Shown one piece after another: positions 45,669-56,800 of a stretch of DNA of 64,000 bases (the stretch's first letter is position 1; every line of letters starts with the position of its first letter). The notes beneath the pieces are model-generated. The model saw only the letters and a list, made by a program, of their open reading frames with translations, had not been told where the DNA came from and searched no databases. Source of the stretch: Amanita rubescens (lineage: Eukaryota > Basidiomycota > Agaricomycetes > Agaricales > Amanitaceae); the NCBI GenBank assembly GCA_015039365.1, contig WION01000082.1:62001-126000 (forward strand), in the 5' to 3' direction. A program made the translations under genes and the position numbers.

Positions 45669-45793
45669 AGGCAGACACCTTGGCACCTTTGGCAGATCAG
45701 CTTCATCATAGTAACTTGGCTTATTACATATTGTTTAGTAGTGACTAGTGAGTAGTAAATATCATCCAATTAGGAGACGGTTTTGATGGTCCT

Positions 45794-46075
45794 TCAACTA
45801 TGACAAGCACTGAAATTAGAAAGCTTCAAAGTCCAAGATGTTGACTTGCCAGGGTCTCGCACTTGCCTGCGTCCGGAGCAGGAGCAAATGGGTATCCAAT
45901 AAGCAAAGGAAGAAGAGGTCCGTACATCGATAATCGTCGCAGACGGCTGAGATCGATGGCCCACGGAGTTCTCAAGAAGGTGAACATTTTTGTATCCTTC
46001 GACGATAACGTTGTGAATGTGCGGATGTCTTTTCAGGAAAGCCAAGAAGCGGTGTGCGTCGACTTCAGTCGAAGA
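45794..46075 (-). pseudogene. Internal fragment of an F-box-like gene
   Basis: Close copy of about 53100-53290 of the F-box-like gene at 52.5-53.8 kb (LAFLKRHAHIQNVIVEGY region). It is fused at about 46076 to sequence equivalent to the Ppo gene near 36445. It has no start or end of its own. Confidence 0.7.
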
Positions 46076-47610
46076 ACAATGCCTTACATCTATACCACCG
46101 CTTCTCGTCCAGGACGAAGAGATAATCCAAACTGACAGACTAGTCAGGTATGTTTCTCATCTTATCCGCGAACGATGTCTGCTACATTCCTTTCGCAGCT
46201 GTGGATATTTCTTGAATGTGATGATGTCGGATTACCTTCCTGCGTATTCGGGCTTTGCTTCAATCTGAGAGATTCGTCCGTAGGGGGTGGATCTGTCCAT
46301 TTCATTAATGCTTAGTAGGCGTTCCACGATATACTGAAAGTTGGTTAGGGCTCCTGATTTTTGCATTACGTAAAATGCTACTCACATTACGATTTCGACC
46401 GAAGATGATCAAAAGCGTGATTACGGAGGGCGGTGCGAGCAGTAGTCTATCCTCGGCGAACGTATCTGGGTAGAGAACACCTCTTCCTAAATCCTTGTCT
46501 CTCTTTCGGCATCTGAAGCGAAAAGTCAACTGTTGGAAGTAAATACAGAGGTCGGGGTGGACGCACCTGAACCGTATAGCGGACCAAGGTCAAGATACGA
46601 GCTAGAGGAGTTAATGTTCCAATCGTCCAGGTTATTTATTATACAGGGAATATCTGTTTAGAGGGGATCACTTTTATCCAAGACGTACGTCACTAAGAGC
46701 GCAAATGCATGTGAAAGACTTGAAGCGCCCGATGGATGTAGTCGTTTCTGCTCGTCGTCCAATGAACGTCGCTCGGAAGAGATGTAAAACAACAGCACTC
46801 ACATTCACGCGCCTTAGATACAACGGATCTCTTGTCTTTAACATTTTAGTCTTCTTTTTGAAAACCGAAGAGTGTGTGTGTTGGAGGGGATGATGAGGAC
46901 GAGGGCGGGGACGAGGAAGTGGCATCTGCCGACATGACAACGGCAGCGATATCACTGGATGACGGCTGTGCACCGTCGAATTGGTCGCCCTACAAACAGA
47001 TATGTATCAATCAATCATAGTTGGTACGAAATGGAAAGCGGTAGTACATACGCTGGCGGGTTTTCTTGCTTCAATCGAGTCGAATGAGCGTCGTTCGGGC
47101 GATGGTGGGTCCAGGGCCGGCGCTGGGTCTGGCTTTTCCATGTAATTCAGTATAAGTATGAACAAGCCGGGATTAGTGCGGGACTCGAACATACTTCAAG
47201 TTCTGTTGATAGTCCAAAAGAGGATATTGACACTTCCGCGTCGAACTGAGAAAATGATCACCAAATGTAACGAGATCCGAGTCACCGTGCCGCATCCGTT
47301 GCTCAGTGCATCGCCGTCGCCGTCACTAATGGTGACAATCAATCCGTGCCAACCTTCTGTTGCAGATTTACCTCCATGTCCCGCACAGCATCCCCAACAT
47401 TCGCCGCATTCCCAACCCATCTAAACTCACCCGGACAGAAACAATTTCGAGCGCCCTCTTCTTCCACACGACTACGCAAGGCACAGCCCGCACCAGACTT
47501 TGACGATCTCGATTTTGAAGAATCAGAAGCCTGAGGTCATCCAGTGGTGAAAATCATAGTTGACGACGTAACATTTTCTTACTGCTATCCCTCACTGGCT
47601 AAGATTTTCA
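46076..47610 (-). pseudogene. Rearranged partial copy of the Ppo gene 5' half
   Basis: Minus-strand matches to 36445-37880 of Ppo: QDEEIIQTDRLVRYV (plus-frame relic), LYPDTFAEDRLLLAPPSV (about 46.46 kb) and the 37.14-37.78 kb intron/exon region. Several blocks are missing, including the VLYPDIGRAG exon. The segment 47265-47600 matches 37930-38250 in opposite orientation, so MSRTASPTFAAFPTHL now reads on the plus strand. It cannot encode an enzyme. Confidence 0.8.
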
Positions 47611-47924
47611 CCGATTGATAGTGGGGAAGCTCGAGATTGTATGTAGATAAATCTCTCGCCGTGAGGAGTGTTTTTTTTTCCATTTCCAGAGTTCAATGTT
47701 TATTCATTTTGCTTTGGTTTGGGGGGTGCGCGATCGCGTGGCATTTCCATTTGGGGAAAGCCGAAAGTGGGCAAGTCGCGTTGAGGGAAATGCCCGAAAG
47801 CGGAAATGCCCAAAACGAGACTGTGTAAGGGTTGGCGAGGACGAAGTGGAGGAGTGAAAGGAAAGATGGAAAGACGCGGCGGGGCAAGGCGCGTCTTTCG
47901 GGATCAGGGAATTGTCGGAATCGT

Positions 47925-49528
47925 TCAACGCCCTCCGAATTTATCCTTAGATAATGCATTATCGCGGAGCTTGTGGTAAGCCCAAGCTTCTTGAAACAAC
48001 CCTCTAACCACCACAGACCAAGAGCAATCTTGTTTAATTGAGACGTTCAATAACACATTACTATAACCTATAATCTCAAGACATAAATAAGAATCATAGA
48101 CTACGGGCGTAACTTCCTCCATGAAAGTGAATCTGCAACTTATTGAGCGTTTAATCGTATTAACATCCAATCTGTACTTACACAACTGCATAAATCTCAA
48201 TGAAGGACAATGCTCTTCAAAGTGTTTTACAGTTTCACTCCATTGATCCCCGTCATCCATGAGAGACCTATCGGCCTCTCCCGAATCTTCCACTGTGTTT
48301 GAATAAACCAAATGTTGGAGATTCTTAAGCTTCGACAGCATCTCTGCCATTTGACGTACAAATGTCTATCCAGATCTTCAGTATTGGCCATGATAACGCG
48401 ATAAAAGCATCCTCACCTGACTCCGTACGCGCATAACGGAATTTGAACGCGCAGGACCCAAAGATAAAACGCGAAGATTAGGAAAACGAGTGGAGACAAG
48501 CTCGATAAGGTCTTTATCAACTTGACTGTCGTCGACGGCAATAGAAAGGTCTTCCAAAGTAAACCTGCAAACGGAGGAAAGTGCATTCATGACGTCCAAT
48601 AGATCAAGATCAACTGTGACTTGATTTGGAGCCGTGCCGTCATCTTCGACGACGCGGACGACACGTTGAGGCCACCATAGGTGTACGCGTTTGAGTGGGA
48701 GAGCATCCCGCAGAGAACTCTCCCTTATCAATGGACCAAATTCGTTTGGTCCCTGGAAGGCTTGGCAAGTGGAGAACGAAAACCCTAGCAACAGCGGCAA
48801 GAGAGGCCCATAAATAACGACACGTTCCAAATGTGCAAATCGACTTGTAAAGTCGTCAGGTGCGCGAGAAAACGTAAGCTTGTTAAACGATCTCGTATGG
48901 TCGCCGTTTACGATAACGTTCCTAATCCTAGGATGACGACGCAGGAAAGCGAGAAACCGTTCCGCGTCGGATTCAGTCAATAGAGCATTGGCGTCGTAAA
49001 ACAAAGTTTCGAGCCTAGGAAATTCAAAGTTGGAGGAAAGAAGAGCGTTGGCGAGGTCAGTGAAGATGGGTTGAGTTTTGATCCATTCGCTGCGCTGTTT
49101 CTTGATTAGGATGCTGTAGGGCTCCGGGACTGTGATCTCTTGATCGTCAATCCGCCTGCAAAAAAAGAGATGAATTTGTGCTCAAACTCCAAATGCCACT
49201 GTGCAACTTACACCGTAAGCACACCAATCCCGCGGAACGTCAGCATTTCAACACCCTGACGCTTCCTCTGATCCGAAAGAAGGGCCTTCATACATTCGAT
49301 ACTTCTCCTCTGAACTCCAACCGCGATAGAACCTTCTTGTATAGACCACAGTGAAATGTTGCGATAAAAGTGGCCAATAGCGATTTCATACACGACCTTT
49401 GCGGTCAGCGCAAGGCTGAGAACGTCTTCTGTGGGCAGGTACCCAGCTACCTCGCCGATAATCTCTATGGGGAGGTTTGGAGAAGCAGCTTGAGGAAGGT
49501 CCATGACAGTCAAGGAGGCGACGCGCAC
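47925..49528 (-). CDS. F-box-like protein (copy B)
   Basis: Minus-strand gene. First exon MRVASLTVMDLPQAASPN followed by LPIEIIGEVAGYLPTEDVLS, an F-box-like start (ATG at 49528, or MDLPQ at 49504). Next EVAGYLP...IGHFYRNISLW, an intron near 49155-49211, then LETLFYDANALLTESDAERF, LERVVIYGPLLPLLLGFSF, LPLKRVHLWWPQRVVRV, an intron, LEDLSIAVDDSQVDKDLIEL, FPNLRVLSLGPAR, and GDQWSETVKHFEEHCPSLRF. The C-terminus beyond CKYRLD is uncertain. This family is expanded in agarics and presumably supplies SCF ubiquitin-ligase substrate receptors. Paralogous to 52517-53808. Confidence 0.65.
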
Positions 49529-49899
49529 CGTGAGTGGCGAATCGCGAATTCGAAGCCCTTTGTTGTTGTGAGCGGTGGCCGTGCCATGCGAGGAGACGGG
49601 CGCTTTCAGAGCCTAATTTGGGATGTTCTGACACATTGCTGTGGCAGTCTTTGGCTGAGCATATAAAGCCACCTAAGATTGTTGTTTCTATTGTGGAATA
49701 GTCGTGGTAGCCGAAGAGATCAAATCAGGTGGTGGCCTGGGCCTGACAACGTAGGTTTACGTAAATGACCAAATTCAGAACCACGGAATCGGACGAGTTC
49801 TGATCTACAATTTTTCTTAGGGGTTACGGCGACCTGTTGAAACCATCCAGAAAGTAACGGCTCAACCTGTAGATGGCAAGACATCGTTCTATCGGCTAC

Positions 49900-50500
49900 A
49901 ATTCTGTGACTTGCGTAGACGAGGATTCGACGTCAGCTTGCCAAGGACGATGAACACCCTGCGCACGAAGCCTGGTTGCTTATGAACAGCGAGCATTTCT
50001 GGCAATTGTTCATAGCAGCAGGTCTTGAGGAGGCCCAAGGACATGGTTCCGGAAATCTTGTGCTAGTGAACGTGCCAGACTACTCAAGCTTTTGGGTCTA
50101 TCGGCGAGTATTCATTTAACATAGGCTATTCTATGCCTTTTGACCGACCCGATGATGGCGCAGATTGGATATACGTCGGCGAACTACCAGAGTCGATTAC
50201 CAGAGTCCAAGGCAAAGCTTGATCCGACGCTGGAGATACTCAGCCTTACTCATTTTTGGGCTGTCGCTGGTTTGCATGAACGCTTCCAAGAGTTCATTAT
50301 CAATGTGCCAGATTTCATCAACCCTTACTGGGTTAAAGATAGTGAGTTGCGCGATTTCAAAGTCTGCTTGATACCAATTGAGATTTGTAGAGCACGCAGA
50401 AGCGAAGGAGCTTTGGAGAGCTTGTGAAGAATTCGAGGAAAAGAACCGGGACATTAGAAGCTTAAGGACCCGAAGAGTCACGCTCCCCCATCTCTCATGA
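49900..50500 (+). pseudogene. BTB/POZ-domain gene relic
   Basis: Blocks EHFWQLFIAAGLEEAQ, FDRPDDGADWIYVGELPES, LDPTLEILSLTHFWAVAGL and HAEAKELWRACEEFEEK occur in the order of agaric BTB-domain proteins. They lie in different frames: a shift between VQGKA and LDPTLE near 50217, and stops near 50120. No intact start. Confidence 0.6.
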
Positions 50501-51440
50501 GCGACAGTCGCTCTGGAGTCCATTTCCCTCTAGACATGAGTCGCCGACTGTAAAAATATTCTTGACACGAATTTAAGCTCGTCTCCTGCTTCATTTATTT
50601 TATGGGCTTCTCGCGATGTCCTTCCTCACTTTGTTTCTTGCAAAGTCTACGCGAGCTCAGAGACTAACTTCTCGTAATCGTCTGGCTGGCTCCATCCAGA
50701 ATATAGGCAGCGCGTCCTCATGATGAAGCGACCGGGTAGGATGGAAGATACGATACTATCTCAGCCGTATATTGTCACGAGCGGGAGGAAAGCCGAGGGT
50801 TGAAGATGGCCCAAAAAGTTACGCTCTAAACTTGAAACGTCGACTTCTCAGTTCATCACTTGCGATGGTATTGAAACGTATCCGATAATGACAGTCACCA
50901 TGGCAGAAATATATATTTTTATACTACACTGTACAAAGCCCCATCCGTCTTGATTGCATTTCATAAACTAACCTTTCTCCATCTGACTTCTGGTTGTTAA
51001 GTTGCTTCGGAAATTTACCCCTGATCATAACTCACCAGCTGGTAAAGTGGGTCTTGCCTATCCAATCACATCAGGTCACGCTGATGAACCGGAGACCTTT
51101 CAATGGGCATTAATATCAATTCCTTAGCACCTTGCATGACGTTCCATACCCATGATGATTTTCAGTTTCCCTTTCAAGGAACAATATTAGTCTCAACGGC
51201 CTAACAATGAGGGAAATTCTCAGCCATACTTCGAATGTTCCTGAATATGCTTAGCACCGGCGGGAGACCTTTGAAGGAAGAACTTTAATCGCTTAACGCC
51301 TTTGAGTATAATGCATCATCGTACCCGAGAAGAGGTGTCTTTTCGTCGGGCCTTTCATCGAGGAATATCAGTTTTGATCGCTCAAGAAATACACTAATCG
51401 TACCTATGAACATGACCGGAAGCGTGACCGGCAGTCGACT
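50501..51440. other. Intergenic, no supported gene
   Basis: No open frame or repeat that I would call. TA-rich stretch near 50908-50925. Confidence 0.45.
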
Positions 51441-51442
51441 CC

Positions 51443-51844
51443 CTATGAATTATCAGCTTCAAGACATTGATAATGCTTTACACGGTACCCCTGATTTGGC
51501 GGGTGCGACCCAGGACGATGGGCTTCAAGGTCAGGTTCCTGAGGTTTTCTTGGTATGCAATGGTCTACGATCTTGGCAGTACAGTATATCACTGCAGTTC
51601 CTGCCGCGGTCACTGCTGCGCCCACGGCGAGCACCTTCAGATCCTTGCCCGGATTGGCAGAGCTAAGGTCGCTGCGAACCTATTAATTCATCTTGATTAA
51701 GAATAAACAAAATACTACTCACCCGGGGTACATAGGCTGGTCACCGAGGCCTTGACCCGAGGGGACGGGAAGGCTAACTGAGGTTCGAGAAAACAAGGCA
51801 AGTTGAAGGAGTGCAAGAGAAACGGAGGCATTGAATTTAACCAT
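51443..51844 (-). CDS. Small secreted protein
   Basis: Two exons on the minus strand, 51844-51723 and 51671-51443 (GTGAGT...TTCGCAG intron), joined in phase; 116 codons. The N-terminus MVKFNASVSLALLQLALF is a signal peptide. The mature part begins around LPVPSGQGLGDQ; the second exon has a small hydrophobic Ala/Gly/Val block (VLAVGAAVTAAGTAVIY) and a basic, Pro-rich C-terminus. No family recognised. Size and signal suggest an effector-like or cell-wall small secreted protein. Transcript evidence is lacking. Confidence 0.5.
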
Positions 51845-51867
51845 GATATGGTGAAAGTATTCTCAAG

Positions 51868-52262
51868 TGACCGGCACGTTGAGTAGGCTGGGGGACTCGA
51901 AGAATCTGTTGGCAGAGTTTATATCCATGATTCAGAAGCAACCCAAAGGCGATACTAGCCGGCAAAATTGGCTCTGTTGCGACTGGCCGTTCGTTGAAAT
52001 CAGGATGGTAGTGAAGCAATACACCTGTTACATGTAAGGCTATGCTACCATCTGTGGGGCATAGAGAACCAGTGGTGTATGTCCATGAGGTCCCACTTGA
52101 ACTAAGCGGTAAAATTCACCTCGTTTTTGACCAGCACGTTGAGTACGCTGGGGACTCGAAGAATCTGTTAGCACAGTTTATATGATTCAGAAGCGACCCG
52201 AAAGGCGACACTAGCCGGCAAAATTGGCTCTGTTGCGACTGGCCGTTCATTGAAATCAGGAT
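51868..52262. repeat. Direct duplication of about 140 bp, spaced about 255 bp
   Basis: 51868-52010 and 52128-52262 share CCGGCACGTTGAGTA/CCAGCACGTTGAGTA...GGGGACTCGAAGAATCTGTT and ACTAGCCGGCAAAATTGGC...GTTGAAATCAGGATG, with small indels. Located 5' of the small secreted protein gene; no coding content. Confidence 0.75.
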
Positions 52263-52516
52263 GAGTGGGGTATGTCCATGAGGTTCCACTTGAATAAGCG
52301 GCAAAATTCACTTGGTTTTCGGCCATTTCCGCTCCAGCCCCGGGCCATTATAATTTAACATTTGATCCTATCAATAATCAATTCATGTGTCTAATAGTAA
52401 ACATGTGCGAATAAATCACGCCACGATCAATTCAAGGCGCGTGGTTCTGTTCTTTACGACCTGCCTCCACACGAGCGAGCCTAAAACATGATAAAACGAT
52501 CAGAACCCGAAACTCA

Positions 52517-53808
52517 TCAGAGCCAGGATTCCTGCTTACAGAGTTTCAAAAACTTCAAGGACTCGCAGTGGCCAGCAAAATGCGCTGAAATAGCATCCCA
52601 AGAGTGCGGATTCTGAGCATACCCTCGTAAAGCTGAATAATACCCGCTATCTTCAGCATTCGTAACGGAATACGTAAACCGCTCTAAACGTTTAAGCTTC
52701 CCAACCCTCTCAGCCATCCACATGTATGCTGCCTTTTACAAACGTTATTCTATCATGTTGACGTATTCAAAGATCAATCGTACCTGTCCAGTCAAGTAGA
52801 ACTGTTCTATAGAGCAGACGTTGAGTTCTCGGAGGTTCGGAAAGTTGTCCGTCACGAATTCAATGAGCTCTATGTCCAGCTGAGGAACAGCAAAATCGAT
52901 TTGAAGTGATCGCAGCGTATCTTTGGAGACAAGGGCCAAAGCCTTCAATACGTGAATGGGATCAAGTTCAACAGCGTATCCAACGTGACAAACGTGAACC
53001 CTGCGTTGGTGCGGCCACCAAATATGTACTCGCGTTAAAGGCAGTTTGTGGTCAACAATCCTGGCCGCCAGCGGCTCGTGCTTACCCGCGCTCGGAGCAA
53101 GAGCAAATGAGTATCCAATAAGCAAAGGAAGAAGAGGTCCGTATATCGATAATCGTCGCAGACGGGTGAGATCGATGGCCCACGGAGTTCTCAAGAAGGT
53201 GAACGTTTTTTGGGGATATCCCTCGACGATGACATTCTGAATGTGCGCATGTCTTTTCAGGAAAGCCAAGAAACGGTGTGCTTCGACTTCAGTCGTCAAA
53301 CCCCCCACGTCGAAGAACAAGGTTTGCAGTCTTGGAAAGTCGAAATTGCCAAACAAGAAGTTTTCTACCTTCCTGAGAAACACGGGTTGTAGCTTGTTCC
53401 ATTCCATGCGCTCCTTTCGAAACTCGGTGAGAAAGGGCTCGGGAATGGCTCGATCCGAGGCGTCGATGGGTCTGAAACGGGCGCATGAATAAGAAGACTG
53501 CATCTCCATGTATGACGAACGTACATGCTGTGGACTCCAATACCATGGATTATCAGTTCGCGAATGCCGTGTCGCTTGTTGGCGTCTGAAGACAATCGGT
53601 CCATCCATTTAATCCCCGACTTCTGCAGTGGAAGGTTGTTTGTATCAAAGCGCGTGGACGCAATCACAACGGTTTGATAATAATACCCAACGCATATTTT
53701 GTAAATGCGTTCGCAAGTGAGCGCCACACGGGGAATATCCTCCTGCGGGAGGCGTTTGGCGATATGATCAATAACTTCGCTCGGGAGGTTGAGAATTGGG
53801 AAGACCAT
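52517..53808 (-). CDS. F-box-like protein (second paralogue)
   Basis: Minus-strand gene: MVFPILNLPSEVIDHIAKRL with PQEDIPRVALTCERIYKICV (F-box-like), IRELIIHGIGVHS, an intron near 53470-53525, then FRKERMEWNKLQPVFLRKV, LQTLFFDVGGLTTEVEAHRF, LRRLSIYGPLLPLLIGYSF, LPLTRVHIWWPHQRRV, LRSLQIDFAVPQLDIELIEF, an intron near 52724-52780, and WMAERVGKLKRLERFTY to LKFLKLCKQ. Same architecture and block order as copy B at 47.9-49.5 kb. Frames look intact. Confidence 0.7.
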
Positions 53809-56800
53809 AACGAAGACGGAGTGAAGGGGTTGGATGCGATTTACCGGACGCAGATCTTTTATATGGCCTCTTCCTTTGATAAAGTATTTGTGGTCAAGTG
53901 CCAGCCGCTTTGTTGTTGCGCTTTACTTTCAGAGGGCCATAAATCGCCGCCTTTCTTTCATGAAGCAAGGATCCGTTCGCTTGACCTGGATCGCATACCG
54001 CTGCGTCCCTTGCTCAGCACTGCGAGTGGGTTAAGCGCACATTGATGGATTTCGGGGTCCCTGTGCTTGACCGAGATGGTGCTATCCCTGTAAAACGTGG
54101 CTCGAGTGGATCAGTTTACTCGAAGGCCAAGGGCCAATGGAATGTTGTGGCGACAATAAGGGAAACTCATTTATTGTTTGCGAAGCTGCGGACCGTGCGG
54201 GTATGGAATCCCGATGCACCATACTTGCGAATTGGAGTGAAGATGCTAATTGATTCTAATTTATTTGCAGGCAGGATGGCTAAGTGGTTGGGAGCGGATT
54301 CGGGTGCTGGAAATGTCTGGTTTGGCTTGTCGAGATGTTCGAATCCCGCACGTGCTGCCTCATTTTTTCCGACGTGCGTTATACAAGCGAAACAGCTACC
54401 CCACGCATAGTGCAAGTTGCTATAACCAAAAGGTTACGCCGACAGATCCGGATTAATGCTTCAAATGCCGCTACAAAAGCTTGCTCCCTACCTGACCGAA
54501 TTAAGTACTCTGCTCGCGACGACGACGTGGAGCGTATTCTTCAATGTTTGCGAAGGGGCGGCGGCGGTGGAAAGCTTTAGAGTGCTTAACCAGGCCGTCC
54601 AAGGAATAGACAAAAGGTTCCCGCGAGAGTTCTCTGAAGGATACGGTATCAGATTCTCGCCCAGTTTAGGTCACAGCGCCACACGGAAGTGTTCGCGAAA
54701 GTTATTAGTATTACCTCTCATTGCGACTATTGATTGGGATTCCGCATTGCGCAAACGATTACCTAGACTTGGACATAGTAACTGGAGTGTAGTGGACCTT
54801 GAAGCGAATCTGAACCCTGGAACGGCTTTATCGGCCACAAGAAAGTTATATAATTAGGATATAGATAACGATCTTTTCAACCAATGCCCAGCGATGAGGA
54901 CGCAATCAAAAGCACCAAAAGAAAGCTATAGCATCCAACATCTACGATGACATTCAGTTTGCTAAGCTCTCGCTCAGATTGATTCACCACAAGTCGTCTG
55001 AGCAGAAATTGGGGGCGATAAAATATCCGGGCAGAGGATTCAAACCATTCGTCCCGATAGCACTACGCTGGAAGCGTCAACAGCTGCTTGCACAACGGTT
55101 CCGGCATAGTCATCGCCAAGTGTTTTGACCTTGATGTTACTGCGAATGCTCCCCGGTTGCCCCCTGACCCACCCGAGTTGGTTATGGAAGCGGCCGCGAC
55201 GAAGGTGGAGAAGGCAGAAATGGAATAACTAGGGATTTGCCAGAGGTCATGTTTGAAGAGAGAATGCTGCACCGGAATGTTACAATTACGAGCCGGGCCC
55301 GTCCGATTGACACTTGATTCCGTGTGGCGTTGATTACGGGAATCTGATCGCTTGAGACTGTCAAATTGCTTGGAACGTCCGGGTCCCGGCGTTCATGTCG
55401 TCATTTTTATTGTTTCGATACCGTTGCTTAAGGACCTTATAGGTGACGAAGGTTTATATCGAGAATAGTAGCGCCCAAAGGTGCAGGACTGCGGCTCTCC
55501 CTCGGCGCGAGGACCGAGCTGCTGGTGAATGGGGTAAAATGGAATTTATCCGCTGCTGATCCCGGGACGTTGGAGCTTTAGCCAAAACGGTGGGATTGTG
55601 CACAATTTCCACTACACTGTGTCGTTCAGAATTGCAAATTTATGATATTCCAGTGTAGGGAGGTAATCAACCTGTACGACAATGAATTAGGCGAAAACGA
55701 AGCAGTAAATTGAGACGAGGCTCCATGCTCGTGGATGGATGCGGTGATTGTGAGATTCCTTTGCATTTCGGGCTTTACCGGTTATCCTCTCAGGCGATAA
55801 GTTCCGAGACGCGCAAAAATTGGCACTGCTGTATTATTACTATCAAGGAGTGGAGAGACGAAACGGACAACATTAATGGGTACCTTATTATGTCGGCACC
55901 GAAAGGTTGAGGGTGATAATAAATCGTTTTTCGTAACATCGCCCGTTGAAACAATTTCAAGGCCTGTTAGAGTTATTCGTCTCCAAGGAGTATTCAAAAC
56001 AATTTAGGGTTGGGGAAAGTAGGAAGGCCGTATCCATTAGATTGATAATGGTTACCAAACAGTTATGACCTAAGAACAGGAAACGCTACACATCCCTTGG
56101 CGGGCTAAGCGCGCGTAACTCCATTTGTCGTTCATCCTCCTGCTCTGCCTGTCGCGAACTGTTTCTCGGACTATCGTCATCTGTCGTAGAGAGCTGAATT
56201 CTGATCGAAAAGGTTTGATGCCATGTTGGGGTACTCCCTTGCTGGTGCGCAGCGAACACGCGAAGATGTAAAATGAGTCTGTATGTCTACAACATGAACA
56301 TCAAGTTAGATTTGGAATGCAGGCATAAAAAAGACGGAACGAACTGAGACTGAGTACATGGCTATCATCCATCTACATAAAATGAAACAGTTAGATTCAA
56401 TAACTTGTAAGATTTAGGAGCACTTACGGGCTGGATAATAGCGCAAGAGGACCTTGTACGCGAAGTGCTAAAACCAAGACAATGGTCAATGTAACTGGCG
56501 CGTTTGCGTGAACAAGAAATTCGTTTGTCGCTGGTAACAATTAGTACTAACCCACGAGCCTGGTTTAATATATTAACTTCAACAGGTCTCATAGAACGAA
56601 AAATCTTACATGAAGAAATGCATAGTTCCATCCTCTACGAAAGCGCAGAGAAGCGGCGGGACGTGCCAGGCCCTCGGAGATCTTCTCAGAGAGATAACGT
56701 GGAAATATTCCTGTGCTGACTTGATAAAGTTCCATAATGTCAAGAAGAAAAAAAGGACTAAAGGCGATCCGAATCAAATCTAGCCAGGAAGTAATGTAGC

